Assembly (NCBI RefSeq): GCF_014204755.1 | Contig: NZ_JACHLZ010000001.1 | Location: forward strand, 1 to 64,000 | Length of the DNA: 64,000 nucleotides | Origin: Brachybacterium aquaticum | Lineage (GTDB): Bacteria; Actinomycetota; Actinomycetes; Actinomycetales; Dermabacteraceae | Direction: 5' to 3' | Shown here: in pieces, positions 26,373-35,237 of the stretch | How the letters are laid out: each line of letters begins with the position of its first letter | How positions within the stretch are numbered: position 1 is the first letter of the stretch | Made by a program: the position numbers and the translations under genes | The notes under the pieces: model-generated | Seen by the model: the letters and a program-made list of their open reading frames with translations, nothing else | Told to the model about the DNA's origin: nothing | Database searches by the model: none

Positions 26373-26424
26373 CGCGGGGGAGAAGTGCTGGAATGGCGCT
26401 CGCATTCCGACAAGTGTTCCCCGC
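26373..26424. repeat. Family A palindromic element, copy 3
   Basis: GCGGGGGAGAAGTGCTGG and AATG on the left; ATTCCGACAAGTGTTCCCCG on the right. It lies between the GyrI-like gene and recR and, with copy 4, forms an approximate 100-bp tandem duplication. Confidence 0.85.
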
Positions 26425-26476
26425 GGGCGTGGAGCGGGACCCGAGTGTCCTTGGTCCGTGAGTGCGGAGCGCGGCG

Positions 26477-26528
26477 TGCGGGGGAGAGGTGCTGGAATGG
26501 CGCGCGCATTCCGACAAGTGCTCCCCGT
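26477..26528. repeat. Family A palindromic element, copy 4
   Basis: TGCGGGGGAGAGGTGCTGG on the left and ATTCCGACAAGTGCTCCCCG on the right. It differs from copy 3 at few positions, including a left/right change (GAAG/GTTC region) that affects only loop-proximal bases. Confidence 0.85.
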
Positions 26529-26653
26529 GTGTGGGAGGGGAGTTCGCGTCGCCGCACGCCCCGCACGCGCCACGCTCCTCCCGATGTCGCGTGCGTCCCC
26601 ACTCACCGCCAGGGCGCCCCGCCGTGTCGGCCCCGCGAACTACAGTGGGAGGC

Positions 26654-27247
26654 GTGTACGAAGGCATCGTCCAGGACCTCATCGACGAGCTCGGCAAGCT
26701 GCCGGGCATCGGCCCCAAGTCGGCGCAGCGGATCGCGTTCCATCTGCTGGACGCTGACGACGCGGCCGTGCGCCGGCTCGCCGAGGTGCTGGTGAATGTC
26801 AAGGACACCGTCCGCTTCTGCGAGGTGTGCGGGAACGTCTCCGCGGAGGAGAAGTGCCGCATCTGCTCCGACCCCCGCCGCACCGACGAGGTGCTGTGCG
26901 TGGTGGAGGAGTCCAAGGACATCGTCGCCATCGAGCGGATCCGCGAGTTCCGCGGCCGGTACCACGTGCTCGGCGGCGCGATCGACCCGATCGGCGGCGT
27001 CGGCCCGAACGACCTGCGCATCGCCCAGCTCATGAGTCGCCTCGGCTCCGGAGAGACCCAGGAGGTCATCCTCGCGCTGGACCCGAACATCGAGGGCGAG
27101 GCCACCGCCGCCTACCTCTCGCGCCTGCTCGCCCCGCTCGAGGTGACCGTCACGCGCCTGGCCAGCGGTCTGCCGGTGGGCGGCGACCTCGACTACGCCG
27201 ACGAGATGACGCTGGGCCGCGCGTTCCTCGGCCGCCGCGCCGTCTGA
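26654..27247 (+). CDS. recR: Recombination mediator RecR
   Basis: 197 residues, full length. With RecF and RecO it loads RecA at gapped DNA. The order is: helix-hairpin-helix [21 protein letters not shown]4 zinc site [16 protein letters not shown] near 55-70, then the Toprim domain ([20 protein letters not shown] followed by [16 protein letters not shown]) and the C-terminal Walker-B-like end. The GTG at 26654 gives the usual [15 protein letters not shown] start. TACAGT lies 7 nt upstream and no Shine-Dalgarno sequence is properly spaced, so translation may be leaderless. recR normally follows dnaX and ybaB; here two unrelated genes and two repeats intervene. Confidence 0.95.
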   Translation: MYEGIVQDLIDELGKLPGIGPKSAQRIAFHLLDADDAAVRRLAEVLVNVKDTVRFCEVCGNVSAEEKCRICSDPRRTDEVLCVVEESKDIVAIERIREFRGRYHVLGGAIDPIGGVGPNDLRIAQLMSRLGSGETQEVILALDPNIEGEATAAYLSRLLAPLEVTVTRLASGLPVGGDLDYADEMTLGRAFLGRRAV

Positions 27248-27254
27248 GGGCCGA

Positions 27255-27322
27255 CCCGGAGCGACCATGATCCCGGAGCGACCATGATCCCGGAGCGACG
27301 ATGACCCCGGAGCGACGATGAC
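27255..27322 (+). repeat. Four tandem 17-bp units forming a chain of mini-ORFs
   Basis: The units at 27255, 27272, 27289 and 27306 read CCCGGAGCGACCATGAT (first two) or CCCGGAGCGACGATGAC (last two). Each carries GGAG and an ATG (27267, 27284, 27301, 27318). Each of the first three ATGs opens a 6-codon ORF whose TGA overlaps the next ATG. The fourth ATG is the start of the membrane protein gene. The arrangement would allow stepwise translational coupling. Confidence 0.85.
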
Positions 27323-29042
27323 CTCCCCCCACTCCAGCCCCCTCGCGCCGCTGACGGATCTCCCGCCCCCGCCCCTGCTGCCGCGGGAGGACGCGCACCT
27401 GGTGCCGCCCGGGGAGATCATGGTCGACTCCCGCCGCGCGATCCTCACCACCCTGTTGCGCCGGCTGTGGGCGCCGGGGCTCGTGCTTCTCGGGCTCTGG
27501 TACGTGCTGGTGGGGCTGTACGTGTTCGGGGCCTCGCCCGCGTTCTGGTCGCTGTCGTTGCTGGTCGCGGCCGCCGAGCCGCAGGCAATTCCCCAGGCCC
27601 TCGCGGTCCTGAACTTCACAGGCGACAGCCTGGCGATCGCGTTCCTGCTGGTCCCGGCTGCGGCGACCGTGCTCAGCCTGCTCGGCGCGCTCGCCGTGCC
27701 GCGCCTGGTCGCCCCGCTGCAGCCGCGCCGCTTCCTCTCCGAGCGCGAGTTCCAGCGCACCGTCGCCGCACGCACCACCGCCGCGCTCATGACGCTGCCC
27801 GTGCTCACCGTCCTCGCCCTGCCGCTCACGGTCGTGGCAGGCCTGCCGCAGCCGTGGACCGGCCTCGGCGCCGGGCCGCTGTCCTGCTGGTGCCTCGCCG
27901 TGCTCGCCCTCCAGGCGGGATGGGTGCTCGTGCGGCGCACCGTCCCCGCCTCGCGCCTGCTCGGGATCGAGGACCACGAGTCCCTGCACACCACCGCCCG
28001 CATCGGCCACGACCCGGACGCCCGACGCGCCGCTGCCGCGCAGGTCCTCGCCCAGGACCGTCGGCACCTGCCCCCGAACCCCGGCACTCCCCAGGCCTCC
28101 CGCGCCGCCACGCCGCGCGGCGCCGCCGCGGCACTGCTCCACATCCTCCGCGCGAGCCTGGCCTGGGTGGTGCCCACCGCCGCGGGGCTCGGCTGGATGG
28201 TGTTCGGGATCGCCGACCTCTGGGCGGTGATCCAGGGCCTGTCCAGCATGGACCTCACCCAGGTCACCACCCTGCTGAACTGGCGCCTCGCCGTGGTCGC
28301 CGTTCCCGTCACCGCGCTCGTGGTGCTCGGCGCGGCGCTCGCCCCCGCGCTCGCCGTGCGCCTGTCCGAGTCGCAGCGCGCACTCGTCATCGACCAGCGC
28401 ACCTACGCCGACTGGACCCATCGCGCCCGCGTGAACCCGTGGGAGGCGCGGGTCGCGGGCCTGACAGGCTGGATCACCGCCGCCTGGGGGTGGGCCGGGA
28501 CCGTGCTCGCCGCGCTCCTGCTCGCCGTGCTCTCCGCCTCCAACGGGATGACCTGGTCCGGGATCGTGCTGAGCGCCCTGGTGGTCGTGCCGCTGCTGGG
28601 CGTGGCCGCGTCGCGCGCCATGCGCACGGGACTGCGGGACGTGCTCTACGGACCGGCCGGTGACCACATGCGCCGAGAGACCCCGTACGCGCTGGTCGCA
28701 CCGGAGATCGGCACCCGCGCCGACCGGGCCGCGGACCCGGCCGTGCGGGCCGCGCTGCGCAAGCGCCTGCAGGCCGACGGGGGCGATCATGCCCTGGAGA
28801 TCTTCGACCTCGACGCGGCCGGCCCCGGGGAGCGGCTGTGGGTGGACGACGCCGAGCTCGGCGCGACCGACACCGCGATGCGCAAGGCCGACCTCGCCCG
28901 CGGCCGCCTGCCCGACTTCGGCTCCGAGGGCTCCGCCTTCACCGGCGGCGGGCTCCCGGCGTCGGACGGGGCCGACGAGGTCTCGCGACTGCACGACATC
29001 CCCGACTCCGTGACCGGCCTGCGCGAGGTCGGACGCGACTGA
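27318..29042 (+). CDS. Large hypothetical membrane protein
   Basis: 574 residues with no family recognised. A Pro-rich cytoplasmic start (30 residues) is followed by about eight hydrophobic segments between 48 and 440, with a soluble loop near 215-275. The C-terminal 130 residues are soluble and acidic (ALRKRLQADGGDHALEIFDL). The layout resembles ABC-type or Type VII-associated permease components, but no diagnostic motif is visible. Its ATG is the last of four in the 17-bp tandem repeat. It runs convergently towards the ABC permease, with about 120 nt between the stops. Confidence 0.7.
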   Translation: MTSPHSSPLAPLTDLPPPPLLPREDAHLVPPGEIMVDSRRAILTTLLRRLWAPGLVLLGLWYVLVGLYVFGASPAFWSLSLLVAAAEPQAIPQALAVLNFTGDSLAIAFLLVPAAATVLSLLGALAVPRLVAPLQPRRFLSEREFQRTVAARTTAALMTLPVLTVLALPLTVVAGLPQPWTGLGAGPLSCWCLAVLALQAGWVLVRRTVPASRLLGIEDHESLHTTARIGHDPDARRAAAAQVLAQDRRHLPPNPGTPQASRAATPRGAAAALLHILRASLAWVVPTAAGLGWMVFGIADLWAVIQGLSSMDLTQVTTLLNWRLAVVAVPVTALVVLGAALAPALAVRLSESQRALVIDQRTYADWTHRARVNPWEARVAGLTGWITAAWGWAGTVLAALLLAVLSASNGMTWSGIVLSALVVVPLLGVAASRAMRTGLRDVLYGPAGDHMRRETPYALVAPEIGTRADRAADPAVRAALRKRLQADGGDHALEIFDLDAAGPGERLWVDDAELGATDTAMRKADLARGRLPDFGSEGSAFTGGGLPASDGADEVSRLHDIPDSVTGLREVGRD

Positions 29043-29161
29043 CGAGCGCGGCGCGACTGACCACCGCGCCCCGACTGACCCGTCGGCCGACGGATCCGCC
29101 GGCGCGGCGCCGCCCCTCGCCGCCGCCCGCCCACTCGCGGGGCCGCGCGCCCGTCGGCCGC

Positions 29162-30460
29162 TCAGGCGATGCGCGTGCCCTTGCCGAGCCGCGAGATCGG
29201 CACGGCGAGGGTGCGCACCGCGACCGCGGTCGCGCCGATCCCGGCGAGCGCCCAGAGCGAGAGGCCCATCGGCCACACGGGGCGGTTGGGCCGATCGGCC
29301 ACGATGGGCGCGCAGTCCTGGTCCCACACATAGTTGCTGGGGTGGGTGATCGTCGCGGCGCTGCGCATGCCCAGCTTGAGCAGCCGCAGCGCATCGGCGT
29401 TCTCGTCGTCGAACTGCCAGTAGTCCTCGGGGATCGGCGGCGCCGCCTCGGCCAGCAGCACCACCGGATTCCCCCACATCAGTGGCAGGGTCAGATCGAT
29501 GCGCGGGACCTCGCGGGTGCGCTCGTACTGGATGCACTCGCCGGGCCCGTCCTCCGTGTACTCGCGCTCGTAGATCGTCACCTGCCGCTCCTCGGTGACG
29601 AACACGGCCGTGCCGCCCCAGGCGACCGGCAGGACCACGGTCACGCCGAACACGATCACGTAGGCGAGCACCACCGAGCCGAGCTGCCGGTTCGTCACGG
29701 CCGACAGGCCCAGCCCCACCGCGGCCACGCACAGCGTCAGAAGCGCGATCACCAGCACCAGGCGCAGGAAGTAGAACACCCCGATCCCGCCGAGCACCGC
29801 GATCGGCACCACCGACGGCAGGGCGAGCACCAGGAACGCGAGCCCGGTGAGGAACCCGGCCAGCAGCTTGCCGAGCACGATCTCGGTGGGACTGAGCAGG
29901 CTCGCCTGCAGCGTCGCCAGCGTGCCGGCGGTGCGGTCGCCGTTGATCGAACCCGCGGTCAGCGCCGGCACCACCAGCAGCATCGCGAACAGCACCAGGA
30001 TCATCTGGAGGCTGAACACCACCGCGGCGACCGGCTCGACCTCGCCCCAGCCGGTCGTGGTCAGCGTCGGCGCAAGACCGAGCACGCCGATCCCGATCAG
30101 CACCACCGTCCACACCGCGAGCGCCGCGTACCAGCGCCCCGACCGCAGACGCTGGCGCAGCTCGAGCGAGGTGACCAGCCACAGCCCCTTCGGCCGCAGC
30201 GTCAGCGTCCCGCCGCCGCGGCGGCGAGGGGCGGGCGCGGCCTGGGTGGGCGGGAGCGTCTGCGTCGGCGGGAGCGTCTGGGTCGGGACGCCGGCAGCGG
30301 GCCCGGTGGTCGGCTGCGGGGCGGCCGACGGGGGCTGGTCGGTCGGGGGCTCGCCGTACGAGTACGGGGAGCTCTGCGGGCTCGGGTCCTGCGGGCGCGG
30401 GTCCTGTGCGCTCGGGTCCTGCGGGCTCGGGTCCTGCCCGGCCGACGGGGGCGTGGTCAT
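29162..30460 (-). CDS. ABC-2 type transporter permease
   Basis: 432 residues. The N-terminal 85 are a disordered Pro/Gln/Asp tail with repeated QDPxP units and doubled TQTLPP. Six membrane segments follow, with a typical ABC-2 core: LELRQRLRSGRWYAALAVWT, FSLQMILVLFAMLLVVPALT and the GDRTAGTLATLQASLLSPTE cytoplasmic loop. A long extracellular loop (about 295-375) has a CIQYER Cys and a later Cys that could form a disulphide. The start shares one base with the ATPase stop (TGATG), so the two form one export or gliding-type complex. Cargo unknown. Confidence 0.88.
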   Translation of the reverse strand: MTTPPSAGQDPSPQDPSAQDPRPQDPSPQSSPYSYGEPPTDQPPSAAPQPTTGPAAGVPTQTLPPTQTLPPTQAAPAPRRRGGGTLTLRPKGLWLVTSLELRQRLRSGRWYAALAVWTVVLIGIGVLGLAPTLTTTGWGEVEPVAAVVFSLQMILVLFAMLLVVPALTAGSINGDRTAGTLATLQASLLSPTEIVLGKLLAGFLTGLAFLVLALPSVVPIAVLGGIGVFYFLRLVLVIALLTLCVAAVGLGLSAVTNRQLGSVVLAYVIVFGVTVVLPVAWGGTAVFVTEERQVTIYEREYTEDGPGECIQYERTREVPRIDLTLPLMWGNPVVLLAEAAPPIPEDYWQFDDENADALRLLKLGMRSAATITHPSNYVWDQDCAPIVADRPNRPVWPMGLSLWALAGIGATAVAVRTLAVPISRLGKGTRIA

Positions 30461-31467
30461 CACTTCGCTCCTTCTCGTCGGGCGGCGTCCGAGGCGAGGT
30501 AGGCCGCCTCGAGCCTGCCGGTGGCCGGCCCGAAGCCGACCACCTGCGCCCCGGCCGCCGTGAGGTCGCCGAGCAGACGCGCGGCGGTGGCCTCGTCGGG
30601 CAGGTGCACGATCACCTCGGCATGCCCGGAGGTGGTGCGGTCCGGGGAGAGCACCTCGCCGTGGCGCACCCCGACCTTCGCCAGCGCCTCTCTGAGCGCC
30701 TGGTGGTGCAGCGACGCGATCCGCCAGGGCCGCGGCCGGGTGGCGAGCGCCCGCAGGCTCGAGGCGTCCACGACCCGTCCCGCATCCATGACCACCACGT
30801 GATCGGCCATCTCCTCGAGCTCGGAGAGGATGTGGCTGGAGACGAGCACGGTGACCCCGTCGGCCGCGAGCCCCCGCACCACGTGCATCAGCCGCCGCCG
30901 CGAGGCGGGGTCCAGGCCCGAGGCCGGCTCGTCCAGGATCAGCACCCGCGGCGAGTGGACAAGTGCCCGTGCCAGGCCCAGGCGCTGCTTCTGGCCGCGC
31001 GAGAGCACGTGCGCGGGCTGCTGCGCGAGCGAGTCGAGATCCAGCAGATGCAGCAGCTCGACGATGCGGGGACGCAGACGCTCGGTGGGCAGGAAGTACG
31101 CCCGGCCCATCACCTCGAGCACCTCGGCGACCCGCAGCGAGTCCCACGCCCCGAACTGGTCCGGCATCCAGCCCACCGCCGCACGCACCGCGGGCGAGTC
31201 CTCGGCCGGGTCGATGCCGTCCACGAGCACCCGGCCCGTGTCGGGGGCCAGCAGCGAGGCGAGCATCAGCATCAGGGTCGACTTCCCGCAGCCGTTCGGC
31301 CCGACCAGCGCCGTCACCGCCCCGCGCGGCGCGGTGAAGCTCAGGTCCGCCACCGCCTGCACGCTGCCGAAGGCGCGGCTGACGTGCTCGGCGACGATGC
31401 CGGGGTCGTCCGCGGAGGGCCGCGGTGCGGGGTGCGGCGAGGCGCCGGGGACTGTGGTCTGGGTCAT
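30460..31467 (-). CDS. ABC transporter ATP-binding protein
   Basis: 335 residues. Walker A GPNGCGKST near 65, Q-loop WMPDQFGAWDSL, signature LSRGQKQRLGLARAL, Walker B VLILDEPASGLD and switch SSHILSELEEMADHVVV are all intact. A C-terminal domain of about 90 residues (DRTTSGHAEVIVHLPDEATA) is typical of CcmA/NatA-type exporters. The start at 31467 has no ribosome site; in-frame GTG (31473) and ATG (31488) are alternatives. It is coupled to the permease by a one-base overlap. Confidence 0.9.
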   Translation of the reverse strand: MTQTTVPGASPHPAPRPSADDPGIVAEHVSRAFGSVQAVADLSFTAPRGAVTALVGPNGCGKSTLMLMLASLLAPDTGRVLVDGIDPAEDSPAVRAAVGWMPDQFGAWDSLRVAEVLEVMGRAYFLPTERLRPRIVELLHLLDLDSLAQQPAHVLSRGQKQRLGLARALVHSPRVLILDEPASGLDPASRRRLMHVVRGLAADGVTVLVSSHILSELEEMADHVVVMDAGRVVDASSLRALATRPRPWRIASLHHQALREALAKVGVRHGEVLSPDRTTSGHAEVIVHLPDEATAARLLGDLTAAGAQVVGFGPATGRLEAAYLASDAARREGAK

Positions 31468-31690
31468 GCGCACAGAGTCCCACGCCATGACCTGTTGCGG
31501 GAGCGAGTTCCCGGGCACGGTTCGGGCACGAATCGTGGGGGAGTCGTGGAGGGTGTCCGGGCTCGACCTCGGTGAGCGGACGGTCAGGCCGAGGCCGGCA
31601 GCCGTAGGCACGGCACGACCCTCGGGATGACCCGCCAGTCCGCCTGGGAGCGCTTCCGCGCGAGCGACTGACCCGCCGCCCGGCGGAGGG

Positions 31691-33058
31691 TCACTCCGCC
31701 ATGGCGGCGTTGCCCTCCTCCTGTGCCTGCGGGATGCCCTCCTCGGCGCTGAGGCGGCCGATGAAGACCTCCTGGAAGATCGGCATCGCGGCGATGAGCC
31801 CGGCGTTCGCGCGCGCACCGGTGTCGGCCGGGGCGGCATCCTTCGCGGCCTCGACGAACACGCTGACGTCCACGCCCTTCTCGTTCCAGAAGTCGATGTA
31901 CGCCTGCTGCGCGTCGACGTGGCCGGGGAAGGAGACGCCCTTCTCCGCGAGCGGCAGCTGCCCCTCCTTCGAGCCGAGCCAGGTCAGGAGCTCGGTGATG
32001 CCCTCCTGCTGCGCGTCGTCGGCTTTCGCGTTGCCGACCGCGACCACGCCGTGGACCAGCGACTTCGGACCGTCCGGTCCGGAGACCGGCGCCGCCAGCG
32101 CCCACTCGAAGGAGTCGGCGACGCCCTCGGAGATCGCGGGCAGGCTGTACGGGCCGGACTGGAACAGGCCGAGCTTGCCTTGCGTGAACAGGTCGCGGGT
32201 GAAGTCGCCGTTCTCGTTGGTGTCCGCGGCGCTCGGGGCGATCTGCGCGACGTTGACGAGGTCGGCCATGTACTGGAACGCCTCGATGCCCTCCGCGGAG
32301 GCGAACGTGTACTTGTCGTCCTCCTCCCAGCGGGCGCCGTTGGCCGCGAGCATCGGGCCGATGATCGCCTGGCGGTCCGCCTGCGAGTTGAAGCCGAACT
32401 GCGCGCGGGTGTCGGGGTCGAAGCCGTCCTCGCCCGGGTGGCGGCCCTCGCCGTCGAGCGTCAGCTGCGTCCCCGCCTCGCGCAGGGCGTCGGAGTCGGC
32501 GGTGGGGTCGAAGGCGAGGGCCGACGGGTCCACGCCCGCCTCCTCGACCAGGCCCTTGTTGTAGAACAGGGCGATCGAGTCCCAGATCTGCGGCACGCCC
32601 CAGAGCCCGCCGTCGCGCGTGTACAGGTCCACTACGGCCTGCTCCCACTGGGAGGCACCGTCGGGGATGACCTCGTTGATGTCCAGCAGCGCCTCGGAGT
32701 CCTTGAGCTGGATGTAGTTCGCGGAGTTCACCCAGTACACGTCCGCCGCGTCGCCGCTGGCGACGTCCAGGGGCAGGCGGGTCCAGTAGTCGCCCCACGG
32801 CACCACGTCGATCGACACGTTCCAGCCGGACTGCGCGGTGAACGCGGCGAACGACTCCTCGTAGGCGGCCACGGCGTTCTCGTCCCACAGCCTGAAGGTC
32901 AGCGTGCCATTGTCGCCGCCGGTGCTGCCGCCGGCATCGCTGCCTCCGCTGCTCGAGCCGCCGCTTCCCGAGCCTTCGCCGGACGGGGAGCAGGCCGCCG
33001 CGGTGCCGAGCAGGCCGGCGGCGGCGAACGAAGAGAGGAGGGTGCGACGGTTCAGCAT
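31691..33058 (-). CDS. Sugar ABC transporter substrate-binding lipoprotein (CUT1)
   Basis: 455 residues. The signal peptide has a twin-Arg start (MLNRRTLLSSFAAAGLLG) and a lipobox ending AAAC, so it is probably a Tat-dependent lipoprotein. A Gly/Ser linker follows. The mature part is a family 1 binding protein: GTLTFRLWDENAVAAYEESF, GWNVSIDVVPWGDYWTRLPL, ADVYWVNSANYIQLKDSEAL and LWGVPQIWDSIALFYNKGL. The ATG at 33058 has AGGA 7 nt upstream. It lies downstream of its two permeases, an unusual order for this family. Confidence 0.92.
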   Translation of the reverse strand: MLNRRTLLSSFAAAGLLGTAAACSPSGEGSGSGGSSSGGSDAGGSTGGDNGTLTFRLWDENAVAAYEESFAAFTAQSGWNVSIDVVPWGDYWTRLPLDVASGDAADVYWVNSANYIQLKDSEALLDINEVIPDGASQWEQAVVDLYTRDGGLWGVPQIWDSIALFYNKGLVEEAGVDPSALAFDPTADSDALREAGTQLTLDGEGRHPGEDGFDPDTRAQFGFNSQADRQAIIGPMLAANGARWEEDDKYTFASAEGIEAFQYMADLVNVAQIAPSAADTNENGDFTRDLFTQGKLGLFQSGPYSLPAISEGVADSFEWALAAPVSGPDGPKSLVHGVVAVGNAKADDAQQEGITELLTWLGSKEGQLPLAEKGVSFPGHVDAQQAYIDFWNEKGVDVSVFVEAAKDAAPADTGARANAGLIAAMPIFQEVFIGRLSAEEGIPQAQEEGNAAMAE

Positions 33059-33224
33059 GGTGAGGTCCTTCCGGGCGGTGGTGTCCCGTCCATTATGGTC
33101 ACGGCGTCGCCGGGACGGCTGACGGAGTTCACACGAGGCCACGGCGCTCGCACAGGGCCACTTCGCTTCGGCCGCGCGGCGTCGGCACTCGGCGCGGTAC
33201 CGGCCGAGGGCGCATCGCCCATCC

Positions 33225-34211
33225 TCAGCGCAGCGTCGCCTCGCCCATGGAGCGGGTGATCTGCTTCTGGAAGGTGACCATGAGGATGACCAGCGGCAGC
33301 ATCGCGAGCGTGGTCCCGGCCATGACCAGGGTCCAGTTGTTGTTGTACTGCGACTGCAGGGCCGAGGTCGCCACCGTGATCACCCGCCACTGGGGCCCCG
33401 AGGTGATCACCATCGGCCACATGAAGCTGTTCCAGTGCGTGACCACGGTGATCAGCATGAGCGTGACGATGATCGGCCGGTTCAGCGGCACCACCAGGTT
33501 CCACAGCAGGCGCAGCGTGCCGGCGCCGTCGATCCGCATCGCGTCCATCAGCTCGGAGGGGATGCCGCGGAAGTTCTCCCGCAGCAGGAAGATCGCGTAG
33601 GGCGAGCCGAGCACGAACGGCAGCACGAGGGCCCAGAAGGTGTTGCGCAGCCCCACCTCGGAGAGCATCAGATACAGCGGCACGACGACCACCACCTGCG
33701 GCACCATCAGCGTCGCGATGTACACCCAGAACAGCAGGTCACGGCCGGGGAAGCGGAGCTGGGCGAAGGCATAGGCGGCCAGCACCGAGAACACCATCTG
33801 CCCCACCAGGATCACGGCGACCATCTGGACGGTCACGGCGACGGGGGTGACGAAGCCGTCGGGCGAGGTGAACAGCCCCACGAAGTTGTCCAGCACCGGC
33901 GGCGAGGGGACCGACAGCGGCCCCTCCTGCGCGAACTGCCTGCTGGAGGTGAACGCGGTCATCACCGAGAACAGGAACGGCCCGAGGGTGAGCACGGCCG
34001 CGACGATCAGCACCAGGTAGGTCGCGCCGTGGCCGAGGAGCCGGCGCGCGGTGAGCGAGCCGGCGCGCGGGGCGCGGCGCGCAGTCGGGCGGGAGCCGCG
34101 GCCGACGGGGCGCCCGTCGGCCGGGGTGGTGCGGCCGACGGATCTCCCGTCGGCCGGGGTCGTGCTGCCGACGGATCTCCCGTCGGGCAAGGTCGGATCC
34201 TGCGCTGTCAT
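33225..34211 (-). CDS. Carbohydrate ABC transporter permease (MalG type)
   Basis: 328 residues with six membrane segments. The EAA loop reads SELMDAMRIDGAGTLRLLWN followed by LVVPLNRP near 240, which docks the ATPase. A 60-residue N-terminal extension consists of repeated GRSVGxTTPAD units encoded by reiterated CCGTCGGCCG DNA. AGGAGGGACGCG precedes the ATG. The upstream permease ends 13 nt before this start. The 166-nt gap to the binding-protein gene holds no visible feature. Confidence 0.92.
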   Translation of the reverse strand: MTAQDPTLPDGRSVGSTTPADGRSVGRTTPADGRPVGRGSRPTARRAPRAGSLTARRLLGHGATYLVLIVAAVLTLGPFLFSVMTAFTSSRQFAQEGPLSVPSPPVLDNFVGLFTSPDGFVTPVAVTVQMVAVILVGQMVFSVLAAYAFAQLRFPGRDLLFWVYIATLMVPQVVVVVPLYLMLSEVGLRNTFWALVLPFVLGSPYAIFLLRENFRGIPSELMDAMRIDGAGTLRLLWNLVVPLNRPIIVTLMLITVVTHWNSFMWPMVITSGPQWRVITVATSALQSQYNNNWTLVMAGTTLAMLPLVILMVTFQKQITRSMGEATLR

Positions 34212-34224
34212 CGCGTCCCTCCTC

Positions 34225-35088
34225 TCAGCTCATGTCGTAGGTGATGCGCTTGGAGAACCAGCGCTGCTGGATCACCGTGATCACCACCAGCAGGAGGAAC
34301 AGGATCACGGCGACCGCGCTCGCACGGCCCAGCCGGCTCGCGCCGAAGGCCTCGTTGTAGATGAGCGAGGCGACCACCTCGGTGCGGTGCTGCGGTCCGC
34401 CGCCCGTGAGGGCGTAGACCATGTCGAACACCTGGAAGGACGCGACCACCTGCGTGACCGCGAGGAAGAACGTCGTCGGCCGCAGCAGCGGGATCGTCAT
34501 GAACCACAGCTGCTGGGCGGCGTTCGCGCCGTCGATCCGGGCGGCCTCGTAGATCGAGCCGGGGATCCGCGTCAGCCCCGCCTGGAAGAACAGCGAGATG
34601 TAGCCGACGTTCTGCCAGATCGCGACGAAGGCGACCGCGGGCAGGGCGAGCGACGGATCGGTCAGCCACTCGATCCGCACGCCGAGGATCTGGTTCAGCG
34701 CACCGACCGACGGCTGGAAGATCCACTTCCACACCACGCCGAGGGCGAGCGGTGCGCACACCCACGGGATCACCACGATCACGCGCACGATCGCCGAGCC
34801 CGGCAGCGCCCGCACCAGCTGCGTGGCGAGCACCAGGCCGATCGCGAGGGAGACGGGCACCGAGATCAGCGTGAAGATCGCCGTGACCAGCAGGGAGTTG
34901 GCGAGCGTGCCGTCACTGAACAAGGAGAGGTAGTTGTCCAGGCCCAGGAAGCGCCGCGAGCCGTAGAGGTCCCAGTGGAACAGCGAGACCACGAACGCGA
35001 GCACCACGGGCAGGATCAGGAAGCAGGTCACGCCGATCAGGCTCGGAGCGACCAGCAGCCAGCCCATCAGGGGCCTGCGGGCGTTCAA
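34225..35088 (-). CDS. Carbohydrate ABC transporter permease (MalF type)
   Basis: 287 residues with six membrane segments beginning at GWLLVAPSLIGVTCFLILP. The EAA motif IYEAARIDGANAAQQLWFMT is near 200. I prefer a TTG start at 35088, 8 nt after AGGAGG. A GTG at 35097 is in frame but sits against the ribosome site. It is first of the three-gene CUT1 operon. No ATPase gene is present, so the pair probably uses a shared MsiK-type ATPase encoded elsewhere, as is common in actinobacteria. Confidence 0.9.
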   Translation of the reverse strand: MNARRPLMGWLLVAPSLIGVTCFLILPVVLAFVVSLFHWDLYGSRRFLGLDNYLSLFSDGTLANSLLVTAIFTLISVPVSLAIGLVLATQLVRALPGSAIVRVIVVIPWVCAPLALGVVWKWIFQPSVGALNQILGVRIEWLTDPSLALPAVAFVAIWQNVGYISLFFQAGLTRIPGSIYEAARIDGANAAQQLWFMTIPLLRPTTFFLAVTQVVASFQVFDMVYALTGGGPQHRTEVVASLIYNEAFGASRLGRASAVAVILFLLLVVITVIQQRWFSKRITYDMS

Positions 35089-35237
35089 CTCCTCCACCTC
35101 CTGTCTGCGCCGTGCTCCGGAATCACCGGGTCAACGTATCGCAGGGGCGAGGTGGGCCGGGTGCGAGTCCGTCGGCGTGCCCGCGGGTCCGCCGGTGTCG
35201 TCGGACCGTGCGCCGCGGGCTCCACTACGCTCTGGCC

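Noticed and set aside
26372..26528. recR promoter made of the two family A copies
   Set aside because: The copies lie more than 120 bp from the start, and a better box (TACAGT) is found directly before the GTG.
27150..30182. 1010-codon minus-strand open frame over recR, the membrane protein and the ABC permease
   Set aside because: It crosses three well-supported genes in the wrong frame and has no start signal.
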